From the NCBI RefSeq assembly GCF_021347895.1, contig NC_067116.1, positions 42,789,628 through 42,853,627 on the forward strand: DNA of 64,000 nucleotides, given 5' to 3'. The notes beneath the pieces are model-generated. The model was not told the DNA's origin. It did not search any database and worked only from the letters and a program-made list of their open reading frames with translations. Source of the stretch: Acanthochromis polyacanthus. Lineage: Eukaryota > Chordata > Actinopteri > Pomacentridae. The position numbers and the translations under genes were made by a program. Within the stretch, counting starts at the first letter, position 1, and each line of letters opens with the position of its first letter. Below are positions 24,745-35,572 of the stretch, piece by piece.

Positions 24745-25283
24745 GTAAATAATGTTTGGTGGGTCTGGGATCTTTCTGCATGGAGTTTGCATGTTCTCCC
24801 TCTGCATGCGTGGGTTTTCTCCGGGTACTCCGGCTTCCTCCCACAGTCCAAAAACATGCTGAGGTTAATTGGTTACTCTAAATCAGGGGTGTCAAACTCA
24901 GTTCCTGGAGGGCCACTATCCTGCATGTTTTAGATGTTTCCCTCTTCCAACACACCTGATTCAAATGATCAGCTTATCATCAAGCTCGGCAGAAGCCTGA
25001 TAACGAGCCTGATCATTTGAATCAGGTGTGTTGGAAGAGGGAAACATCTAAAACATGCAGGATAGTGGCCCTCCAGGAACGGATCTTGACACCCCTGCTC
25101 TAAATTGTCCGTAGGTGTGAATGTGAGTGTGATTGTGTGTCTGTATATGTAGCCCTGTGACAGACTGGTGACCTGTCCAGGGTGTCCCCTGCCTTCACCT
25201 GAGTCAGCTGGGATAGACTCCAGCACCCCCCATGACCCTAGTGAGGATAAAGCGGTGTATAGAGAATGGATGGATGGATGGAA
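24745..25283 (+). mobile_element. LINE 3' end with GGAT-type tail, split by a hAT miniature element
   Basis: The sequence GGAGTTTGCATGTTCTCC ... TTTTCTCCGGGTACTCCGG ... GACCTGTCCAGGGTGTCCCC ... ending in ATGGATGGATGGA is a non-coding retroposon 3' end that I recognise as very common in fish. The element is interrupted at 24884-25097. It has no coding part here. Confidence 0.75.
24884..25097. mobile_element. Palindromic hAT miniature element inside the LINE tail
   Basis: Exact 8-bp duplication CTCTAAAT (24876-24883 and 25098-25105). Ends are CAGGGGTGTCAA and its reverse complement. The two arms, each about 90-100 bp, are nearly perfect inverted copies (GCAGGATAGTGGCCCTCC and reverse), so the element was recently inserted or recently formed. 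Confidence 0.9.
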
Positions 25284-25289
25284 CTTTGA

Positions 25290-25930
25290 GTTGGCGATTG
25301 GGATCAAGGATTTGAAATCCTGACTGGTCAAGAAAAGTGTAGTTTTCAAGCCAGTTTCAAAAAGTTACTTCAACTTGAAAATCGACTGTTTAACTACTAT
25401 TAAACTATTTAAGTTCAAACTATACACAATATTAAGCTGATGCAATCATTAACATTATTATTACGTAAACCAACTCATCAAAACAATGTTTTCAACTTAA
25501 AGTTTTATCTAAATCATTGAATTATTTACTATTGTTAGAATTCTTCAAAATGCATTTGATAAAGTGGTGAAAAAGTTAGTATTTATAGTAACTACCTTTA
25601 ATATTAAGGATTTAACCACTACAAAATAAGTATAAAACACAATTTTTAGTGATTAAAATCATAATGAACATTTTACATTCAGATAAAGCAAATATGTGAG
25701 TTGGAAAAATTGGGAACTTGAAATTGACTTTCCTTAAAATTAAGTTGCAGCAATACAAGTTGCTCATCTGAGATGAATCAAATGATTTAAGTACATCTAA
25801 CTTCCACCAGTGGCATTAATATTACTTGTTAAGTTAATTTAGATGTACCTAATTCAGTTGTGTTACCAATTAAACAAAGTTGGTCTAACAATTCTCTTTC
25901 TCTCACCTTAACTTATTAAAATAATGTTTG
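25290..25930. repeat. Dispersed repeat copies
   Basis: 25290-25560 is the second copy of the family at 19640. 25690-25930 resembles 24510-24730 (shared GAATCAAATGATTTAAGT and a later TTACCAATTAAACAAA-type block). No coding content. Confidence 0.6.
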
Positions 25931-27190
25931 CAGCTTTGCAAGGTTTATCGACATCAATAAATGACATTTTTTAAATCTTGCTGTGTATTTAATGACATGC
26001 TGGGAAAAGATTCCTTGAAAGACTCTTTCGAGTGCAGTTTTAGACCGGATTAAACCATTTACCTTCAGGCCTCAGAGGTGAATCACTGTGGTGCATCAAT
26101 CAGCTTCATTTAATATAAACAGAACCCTCCCTCTAACAAAATACTACACTAGGCTAGAAGCTAAAGCAGCAGGTTTAAAATCCTTAAATCTACTCAATCA
26201 CTTTGTTCATTCATCGCTTTTATTGATGGTTTTGCATTTCCCCCAGTTTTATTTTCTATTCTACACATGTAACTGCAGTACATCTCAATGCCTCATTTGA
26301 GTCGGTAAGACACCGGATCGTTTTCTCTTCTGTTTGTCTTCCTTGCTTGTTACCGCCATGTAAACCATGTTTTGTTTTACCTTTCCTCTCTCTCTGGGAT
26401 CATCACAAAGAGCCAAGACATCATCTGTATAAGCAAGCTCGCATTTGTTTGTAATTGCATTTGGCAGCAAAAGAAGCAGCTGTAAGCTTTGGATTGATGA
26501 TGGATTCATTTGGTTTACGAAAACAGAGTCGAGATGGTTGTGAAATCGTTCCCACTTTCCCTTATATAGGCAATTTCCTTTTCGGGTGAAGACAAGTACA
26601 GTACGACTTGGGAGCTGTTTTAATGAAAAGTGCAACTATAAAAAGAGAGATTGAACAGAAATTTAATCGTTGCATCCGTCTCCTTCACGGTGCGTCACAG
26701 AGGTTATCCTTAACCCCTTTACGATATGACAAACATGTCAGTCATAGTTAGATTCCAGCTGGAAGTCAGCCACCAAATCTGGCTCTTTCTTCATATTTAT
26801 CAGAGCATGGCCTGTTGATTTAGTCAGTATTGTCTGCAGTCGGTCGGTGGTTGAATCTAGAAGCCACTATATGTGTGTCATATCCTAACAACAGCCAAGA
26901 ATCCAAACGTAAATGCAGGTCAAATGGAGCACAACTGGAGCGAGATCTGACACGTCTCTGCGATTAATTCTCATAAAATTAATCGTAAACATACATCAGT
27001 TTATAGGCATGCGGCACAACAACTGCAGGTGAGGCGCGTAAACCCCTTTCACTGACTGAATCACCGTGAGAACTGGAAGGGCCACCTGCAACGCTTCAGT
27101 CGATGGCTGCCGTTTATTAGGTTTTACATACCAACTGGGTCATTATTCTCACACCACTGATCTGAACCAAAAAGACAACCAACTGCGCCG
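25931..27190. other. Intergenic, no gene seen
   Basis: No recognisable gene or repeat boundary. The 116-residue minus frame at 26285-26635 has no known domain. Confidence 0.45.
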
Positions 27191-27199
27191 CTCTGGAGA

Positions 27200-29400
27200 C
27201 TGATTAGTCCTTTGTTAATGCTTTAAAACTGCAGGGAAGTGTTCCAATTCTTGTTTGGGTTCATTGTTTTGCTCAGTTAGTTGTTCTGACTTGAACTTCC
27301 CTCAGTTTTGGGCTGATTACACCAACACTTAAGTATGTAACCGCATCTGAACCCAGTGGCTCAGTGGGGGGGGGGGGTGTCATGTGGAGAACCTGAAAAT
27401 AATGTTCTACGTCCTATTTATTGGGATTTTCAGCCTGCAAAACAAAATAACTTGTCATTTGGAGGCCGACGACTTGTCAAATCAACAACCGTGAAGTGCA
27501 AGTTGAATTGTGGGAGCTGGCAGGACATTTAGTCACAACTTGACTGAATTTTCAAAGAAAAACCTTGCAACTTCACAGATAGATTCACTTTCGAAATGAT
27601 CATATTGGCGCAGTGCTCAGTCTGAAGAGTTGCACCACTTCACTGAAATATCTCATTTTCATTATTACAGTAAGTGCATGCATAACAATAATGAGACCAA
27701 TGCTGAGATTCACTTCTCTGTTGTGACGGTGTTCTACTCATGTACTTCATTACCAGAATCATCAACAAAAGTGCTGAAGTTGGTAAATGTTTAAAAATGA
27801 CTCACTCCACTATTAAATATCTAGTGCAAGAGACTAAATCCTGATCTCAAAGTAAATAAAAAAGTCATTGCCATGGTCTTAGGTTTGTTCTGGTTCCTGT
27901 TTTATTTTGACGTTCCCTGCCCTTTTCTGTCCTGTGTCACCTTACTTCCTCCCTTTGTCTATGTTTCCCTCCTTTTTTAGATTCTCCTAACTGGTTTCAC
28001 CCCTGTCTTGTCTCGCCAATTCGTTCTTAGTTAATGCTTTAAAATTGCGTGTAAGTATTTCCTTTTGTGGTCTGATGCGCTGTTTTGTACATAAAATGTA
28101 TGTATGACAATAAAGTGACCAGTGTTGAGATTCACTTCCAAACTCTGGTGTTCCAGTCATGTACTTCATTACTAGAGTCATGAACAAAAGTGCTGAAGTT
28201 GGTAAATTTAAAAAAATGTAATGCTTAACTGTCCGCGTTCTAGTCCAGAAAATTTTAAATCCTGATCTCATGGAAAATAAAGGTTATTGCTATGGTTTTG
28301 GATTTTGTTGTTTCCTGTTTTATTTTGACGTTCCCTGACCTCCTCCCTTTGTCTCTGTTTCCCTCCTTTTTTAGATTCTCCTGAGGGGTTTCACCTCTGT
28401 CTTGTCTCACGAATTAGTTCTTAGTTAATGCTTTAAAACTGCGGGTAAGTATTTCCTTTTATGGTCTGGTTCATTGTTGAGTATCTAAATGATCATACTG
28501 GTGCAGCGTTCTGGACTCGGAAAGTTCACAGCCTGGCTCTCAGATCAGCTCAGTCTGCTGCAGCTGTGAGATTGAGCTCGGCTGTGTGCTGTTACCAATC
28601 AGCTGGGAGGGGATATAAGGAGGGATCTCCCAGCTACTCAGAAGGCTGTGGGTAGGTGACCTGGAAAGTTTGACACCATCAGTCGGCCTTCTTATGGAAA
28701 CCTGAGTGTCTTTGTGTCGTGTCAGTGCACAGAACCCAGCACTTCCTCGCTTTTGTTTTGGGGAATGTTTTTCTTTTAAGGGGTCTTTTTCTACCACCTT
28801 TGGTAGATTTAGTGGAAGGTAGTGGTATTCAACCACACACTATCCTCTTTTAGACCACAGAAGCCCATTTTCTGTTTGTGCAGTTTTGGTTAGTTTCACC
28901 CGTTAAACTTGGTTCATTTAGTTTCGTCTAAGAAAAGAGGAGGGTGAAACATAACAGCAGTGCTCAATCGGGAGAGTTGCACCACTTAACTGAAGTATCT
29001 TGTTTTGTTTTTTTAATTACAGAAAGTGCATACACAAAAATGAGACGAGTGTTGAGATTCGCTTCAAAATTGTGGTGTTCCAGTCATGTACTTCATTACA
29101 AGACTCCGGAGCACAAGTGTTCAAGTTGTTTTGTTTTTTTCTCCATTTAGTAGCTCCACTGTTAATTATCTAGTCCAGGAGACTTTGAATCCTGGTCTCA
29201 AGGGAAACAAGTTATTGCCATGATCTTAGATTTCTGTTTTATTTTGACCTTCCCTGTCCTTGTCAGTCCTGCATTGTTTTATTTCCTCCCTTTGTCTGTG
29301 TTTCCCTTCTTTTTATATTTCCCTGACTGGTTCACCTGAGTCACCTGTCTTGTCTCGCTATGCTCGCAATGCTTTAAATGGCAGATGAATGAGAGGGGTC
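27200..29400 (+). repeat. Diverged tandem copies of a 400-900 bp repeat
   Basis: At least three copies share an ordered set of blocks: a GAGTTGCACCACTT block, then TTCCAGTCATGTACTTCATTA, then TGTTTTATTTTGAC, then CCTCCCTTTGTCT and TTTCCCTCCTTTTTTAGATT, then TTAGTTAATGCTTTAAAA. Copies begin near 27600, 28095 and 28955. A block at 28590-28890 (GGGATATAAGGAGGGATCTC) occurs once. An inverted copy lies at 29980-30340. The content suggests a transposon-derived unit, but no coding frame is left. Confidence 0.6.
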
Positions 29401-29979
29401 ATTTGAGGACTGGTGGGATTTCAACAGCTTTCTGATGGCTATTTTATTCTATCAAAAATGTATATTCTATGAGCTATATCTCTTTCTTTTTTATTTGAAG
29501 TTTGTTAAAACCACAGACATGAGACAAACCCATGAGAAACTATATCTAATAATTTGTATTGATATGTTAAATGGAACAGAATAATGCCTCCACACCACAA
29601 ACAAAGAAGTTATTTATTTTGTTCATTAATTTTGGGAAACATGCTTAGTGCAATATGAATTTATCAGAAAAATGCCAGTTACTTCTTTTCCATAGCTGGC
29701 ATGTCGCTCAGTTAAAATATATTGGATTGAAAGTTAGTTTTCCCTTACAAAGTTCAAAGTAGATGATTTTGGACACAGCCATCATTGGGGTTTTGGGTTT
29801 TGTTCTGGTTATTTTCTGTTTTGTTCTGACACTCCCTGTCCTTGTGGGTCACTTGTAGATTATCATTCTGAGGAACCCCTAAAGATTCCTTAATGCAATT
29901 CTACAGCCAAGAATTTAATTTGCTTAAAACTAAGTTCAAGTTGATCTAACTGAAAGAAAACGGTTTGTTCAAACGAGGA

Positions 29980-30340
29980 CCTGAGCGCAGACAAAACACA
30001 GCAAGGAGGTTATGGTAAAAAGATACTTTAATCCAACAAAAGTTACTTACAAAACATAGGAAAACAAATGAAAGATGTCGGGAGGTTCAGGAAGAAATAC
30101 AAACTAAAAGTCTGTCAACATCAAAGAAAACTAACCCAGAGAAAACCAAAAATCTAACCACTAAAGAAACAAATCTGGTGAGGAAACCCAAAAAACACAA
30201 ACTAGTACCAGACAAGGTCAAACAAACAGGACAAACTGGCATAAGATGAAGACCAGACCATTTATACACAAAGAACTAATTGGTGAGACGAGGCACAGGT
30301 GAAACCAAGGAGGTCAATCTAAAAAGGAGGGAAACCTCCA
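29980..30340 (-). repeat. Inverted copy of the 27.2-29.4 kb repeat unit
   Basis: The reverse complement contains GTTTCCCTCCTTTTTAGATT and TTTCACCTGTGCCTCGTCTC, matching the blocks at 27965-28015 and 28360-28410 in the opposite orientation. Confidence 0.6.
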
Positions 30341-30344
30341 CTGT

Positions 30345-32900
30345 GGACAAACCTTTTGAGTGCAAAATAGTCCCTTGAAGAACTTCTTAGAAAGAATCTT
30401 CAAGAATTTTTTCTTTTTTTTTTTTTTTTTTTTTTAGCGTTTGGGGTTCCATGTTGCACATATTTGTTTTTTTTATGTCAGTGTTTTAGGGAAATGTGGA
30501 GTCAGTTGCACACAAATCTGTCAGCAGAAAGTCAAACAAGTTCCCAATTTTCCCAAATATACAAAATCCAGTCAGTTTTTTTTTATTGATGGAGAGAAAA
30601 CTCACCATCTGTTTTATATTCGACTAAAATAAAGCCTTATATTTGTTCCTTTATCATGAAATTAACCAAAGCGATCATATTATAGTATGTTGAATTTTTG
30701 CAGTGCACATAATTACAGTGAAACAAAGTAAAATAAAGAAAACAAAGACTAAATGCAGACGCAAAGTGTCCCTAATTCTACAAAAACATCCTCCAGGAAA
30801 ACATCTCTTTATTTTTTTTTCCCCTTTTGAGAAAAAGCCAAAAAAAACTCCGCAGCATCACCAAAGAATCCAAACTTTTGAAATCTTAATATGTTTTAGT
30901 CCCACATTGCAATGCACAGAGGAATGCTCACAGCTGGGAGAAATTAAACCAACTGTGGATGTTGGTGAATCAGCCCAGAATAGAAATACTCGGGAAAATA
31001 AAAATGAGCATCTCCTGAACAACATGTTGCTGTCTGCTTATGAGGATTAATGAGCTCTAGCGTTGACAAGCGCTGTTTGATGGACGTTCCAGAACAATTT
31101 GTATGTCAATTCTTACTCCATGAAAATGACAGAATTTGTTTGTTGTGTTGTCACAGATAAAAAAAGATAAACGGTGACAGTACATGTCGAACAAGCAAAC
31201 GAGTGTGCAACATAGACTCGGGACGGTGCACCAAAGGCAGCTGGGATTGTGATTTTCTGGACGCCTTCCTGCATTTTATTAACAGCACTTGAGAAACAAA
31301 CAGAAAACGTTTCGCCGTCTCAGACCACCATGACGCCCTGAAAGTGCCGATGACGTCTGAAAACATTTCACAACTCGTCCATCATGTTCTCGTCAAAGAG
31401 TGACGTCTGTGATGAAATATTTCCAAAACTCAGTCCCAGTTTCTTTAAACTTCCAGATGTCTCAGGAGCTGCAGGGCCAGACTACCGCCAGGGGAGGACG
31501 GGAACCCACACCGAGGCCGCAATCGTTCATGTTCGTGTTGTTGTTTTTGGTAATTTGATTACTTATCAAAGTAAACTGTCCGTCTCCTATCAACTGCATG
31601 TTATTACATCTTCTTGTCCTTCCTTGTTGAAATGACCCATGTCAGAATCTCATGTAACACTGTGTGCTGTTGTGTTTAATTAAAATGTAAAGAAGATGTG
31701 ATCTCTAGTCGACTGTGTGAACTATATACAATATTATGCAATTTTCTTGCTGTAATCATTTCTATTGTAGTATTTAGATATGTTTTCCAACAATCCTGCT
31801 TTTGCTCTCACAGTGCATTTATATTCCACTGTTTCATGTCATTAACTTTTTGTTGTCTCTGCCATAGTTTGCTCTGTTTCCCCTGCAGCTATCTCTGCAG
31901 CTCTGACACTGTAAATTGCTGATCTTTGGTTAAAGGCTTTATATAATCATGCTTGCTGCTCCTCTGTTTTTTCTGGCTGCTCCTCCTTCACCCCAACTGG
32001 TCGAAGCTCCTTGGTTCTGCTGAAAGTTTTTCCCCTTTAAGGCATTTCGGAAAGGAAATTGTTGGGTTTTGCTTAAGCACTGAGTACAAAATTTTACGTA
32101 TTCGTACATATCTTGAGTGTTTCCACTTTCTGCTACTTTATTCTTCCACTTCACTACATTAAACTCCTTCACTTTCTACTTATCTGCCTTTGTCTGACAG
32201 CTTTACTTTTACAGTCAAAGTTTTACGCAACACACAGTATGGCAAGCATTTTAAATACAACACATCGTTAAAGCCTGAGCCAGTAATTAGCTTTTTTTGC
32301 TGCCTTTGACGTCTTACAAAGAGCAGTGTTTATTCTCTGTCACCCTTCAGATGTGACTAAAAGTTAAAAGCCCCACAAAAAAGTTGTTTTCCTTCCAAAC
32401 CGCTCACATATTTCAATAAATGATCCAATATCTCAGCAAAAATCAAATATTAGAGGAGAAATCCAAAGATTGAAAACGGACTATTGGATCAGAACTTTCC
32501 CCCCTTTTTTCTCTCTCCTAAGACTCATTTGACTCGCCCTCAGATTTATTGTTTATGAAACTAGATAAAAAAAAAAGTAGTTCAAACCTGCAGCAGCTAA
32601 AACATTACATGCTGCTAAAACACGCTTTAATAAATTAGTATGTCGTCATGTACATTTACACATAATAGAATTGTCATTCATTTTGAGGCCATTATTTAAG
32701 TAAATGTTTTATTTTTTTATGCTTGGACTAAACTTCCCTTATTCTTGGTAAATAAAATAATACCTTATATGTCACTGTATGCGAAATTAGTAGATATAAA
32801 ATTGGTAAAACACAAAAACAATCCCTTATATGTCATTGTATGTGAAATTAGTATATTTAAAAGTGCTATTTACAAGTTTCAAAGTTCCTGTTTTGCTTAT
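30345..32900. other. Intergenic, no gene seen
   Basis: Non-coding. Holds a T-rich run (30410-30435) and short unsupported frames. A near-duplicate pair CCTTATATGTCA(C/T)TGTATG at 32763 and 32824 is a local 60-bp duplication. Confidence 0.5.
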
Positions 32901-32959
32901 CAACTCAGTGTCATATTCCTGTATCTGGAAGGCCCCGTCAGCGTTGAATCAGTGCTCCT

Positions 32960-34320
32960 GGATAGAGCTACACCAGGTACACGCTCCAAGAGACTCTGTG
33001 AAAAGGTTATTAAAAACATAAGTCTGGGGTTGGATACAAGAAAACTTCCAAGTCAGTGAATATCCCTTGAAGTACAGTTAATCCATCTTTAGAAATGGAA
33101 GAAATATGGCACTCATGTCAATCTGCCTAGAGCAGGTCACCCTTAAAAACTGAGACTAGTAATGGAGGCCACCAAGACACCTATGAATCTGTCTGAAGGA
33201 GTTACAAGAAACAGACTAGTTAGGGAGGCCACCAAGACACCTATGACTTCCCTGAAGGAGTTACAAGAGAAGAACTAGCAAGAGAGCCCATCAAGACACC
33301 TATGATTCCTCTGAAAGAGTTCCAAGAAAAAAAGCTAGTTAGGGAGGCCACCAAGACACCTATGAATCTGTCTGAAGGAGTTACAAGAAACAGACTAGTT
33401 AGGGAGGCCACCAAGACACCTATGACTTCCCTGAAGGAGTTACAAGAGAAGAACTAGCAAGCGAGACCATCAAGACACCTATGATTCCTCTGAAGGAGTT
33501 TCAAGAAAACAAAATTGCAAGACAGGCCACCAAATTACGTATGACTCCCTTTTAAGGAGTTGCAACAAAGAGACTAGTTATGGAGGCCACCAAGACATCT
33601 ATGACTCCACTGAAGGAGTTCCAAGAAAAAAACTTAGGGAGAGGCAAACAAGACATCTATGACTCCTTCAGAAACAGTTACAAGAAAGAAACTAGCGAGG
33701 GAGGCCACCAAGACACCTATGACTCCTCTGAAAGAGTTACAAGAAAGACAGTTAGTGATGGAGGCCATCAAGACACCTATGTATCCATCTGAAGGAGTTA
33801 CAAGAAAAAAAACTAGCGAGACAGGCCACCAAAATATATATGAGTCCCTTTGAAGGAGATACAAGAAAGGGACTAGTTAGGGAGGCCACCAAAACACTTA
33901 TGACCCCCTCTGAAGGAGTTACAAGACAAAGACTAGTGAGGGAGGCCTCAAAGACACTTTATGATTCCCTCTGAAGAAGTTAGCAGCTTCAGTAGCTGAG
34001 ATAGGAGAGACTGTTCATACAACTGTTTCCTATTCTTGACCAGTCACAGCTTTAACGGAGACAAAGAGAAATCCAAAGCTGAAAAAGCTGCTATTAAGTC
34101 AGAACCAGAGTCAGTTGATGAGACCAATGAATCTTTATCCAGTTGGCTTCAAAGTCTCCCAAGTGTCTTCTGGCGCATTCTAGTCGAGATCTGAGCTGCC
34201 TGGTTGAGCTAGATTCTTGTTTAAAACATCAAATTAGATCAACTGCAGTTCAAAATCAATAAAAGTTGAAAAAATGTCCAAGTGGTGTGAATGCTTTTTA
34301 ACAGGCCCTGTACTTGGTAA
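32960..34320 (+). pseudogene. Decayed Tc1-like transposase with internal minisatellite
   Basis: Upstream of the array, 33010-33160 translates in broken frames to GYKK-x-SKS-x-NIP-x-STV and a following EIW-x-CQSA stretch, the first helix-turn-helix of a Tc1 transposase (compare [16 protein letters not shown] in the intact copy at 1219). The array at 33164-33985 repeats EATKTPMTPLKELQ, which aligns with the second helix-turn-helix entry. After it, AEIGETVHTT continues the domain before stops. The 3' end (34285-34318, GTGAATGCTTTTTAACAGG) resembles a Tc1 terminal arm. The catalytic domain is missing. The gene is dead and shortened. Confidence 0.65.
33164..33985 (+). repeat. Minisatellite, about 14 units of about 60 bp
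   Basis: Each unit reads roughly GGAGGCCACCAAGACACC, then a variable TATGA-CTCC-TCTGAAGGAG core, then TTACAAGAAA and a link. Spacing is 59-61 bp. The first three units (33164-33342) and the next three (33343-33521) are almost identical over their first 150 bp, showing a recent three-unit duplication. Origin within a transposase gene is inferred from the translation. Confidence 0.92.
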
Positions 34321-34329
34321 AATATCAGA

Positions 34330-35065
34330 CCAAATCAGTACTTTCACTTTGGTACTTTATCTCTACTTTGTTGCTCATACTTATTTACATTTACTTAAGT
34401 ATACAACTTTTCACTCAAGACTTTCAATGGAGTATTTTGGCACAGCTGTATCTGCAACTTTGAACTCTACTTCTGGTCTCCAGATTACTTTGATGTTGTT
34501 TATTTCTTTAATCATGCTAATAGTTTGTCTCAGATGGCGAGTCAGGTCCGATCACTGGTATTTAGATGGTGCACAGATGTTGACCCAAATTCTTTTCCAG
34601 AGAACAAATAAGATTAACACTGCAAATTTACCAGATAAGTCCAAATATTGAGGTCGAAATGCTGCAATGTTATTAACTATGTGCAGTTTGAGTGAACTTC
34701 TGTTGCTTTAAATGTGCGGCATCAACAAAGGTGACTCGACCCGATGTGACTCCTCTTCACACGGAACATGATTTCAAAGAAAGTGATGAAGGACAAAAAC
34801 CAACCGTTGCGCATCAGCGTTACCGCAAAGCCAATGAAAACTGGCTTTGTGCTCAGTGTACAGCAGAACAATTGTCTCAGGAGGCCAGTTTCATAATGTT
34901 GACAGATGGATCATGTGAATTAATGGCTCAAGCCGATGCCAAAAAAGCAAAGCGAGAGATTATTGCGCCACAGCGAAGCCTGCTTACAGTCGCTGGTGTC
35001 AGGTATTGACGGACTGATGTAGCTTTTCCTGATTGATTATCAACTGCTTAACAAAACCAGAGTCT
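34330..35065. other. Intergenic, one unassigned open frame
   Basis: A 105-residue plus frame at 34692-35009 (MNFCCFKCAASTKV... WLCAQCTAEQ) is open but matches nothing I know, has no visible splice sites that extend it, and may be chance or an exon fragment. Confidence 0.3.
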
Positions 35066-35082
35066 TTCTTTGCATTTTGTTC

Positions 35083-35088
35083 TTTATT
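35083..35088 (-). terminator. Probable polyadenylation signal of the chemokine gene
   Basis: AATAAA on the minus strand, about 485 bp after the stop codon of the chemokine gene. Confidence 0.45.
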
Positions 35089-35572
35089 TGGAAAACACAA
35101 AGTACATTTAGAACGCTGATACAAAAATACAAGAATCTGGTATAAAAAAAACAACCTGTCAGCTTATCCCTAAAGCGTTTTTCTTACATTTATATCACAT
35201 TTCAAAGCTGCCAAAGAGTGGCTCAATCCTAGCAGGCTCTACACATCACAGAGAAGTGAACAGTTTCATACTGATGGCTCACATATAAATGGATTCTGCT
35301 ATACTGGCTATAGAATACAGTATGTTTGTGTATATTGTGAAAAATTGCATACATGATTTACATTCTCTGTCAGCAACAGGGAAAACGTAATCTTCAGAAA
35401 CACGATCCATGTGGTTTAAGGTGACAGATGAGGCCCTCTCTTCTCTCGTTTCTCTCCCTTTAGACACACAAAAAACACGTTTTATGATGAGGAATGGTTG
35501 TTTAAAGGTCACCTGGGAGGCCATAAAGTGCATGTTGTGTAACTTTTTTTTTTAACCTTTTTTTCTTTAATC

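Noticed and set aside
26285..26635. 116-residue minus-strand frame
   Set aside because: No domain, no splice sites and no neighbouring exons in phase.
33164..33985. Regular 60-bp units could suggest a CRISPR-like array
   Set aside because: Units are similar along their whole length with no unique spacers, the context is a fish nuclear genome, and the unit translates as part of a Tc1 transposase.
34692..35009. 105-residue plus-strand frame with a C-x2-C pair
   Set aside because: No homology that I recognise and no splice support; kept only as a note in the interval entry.
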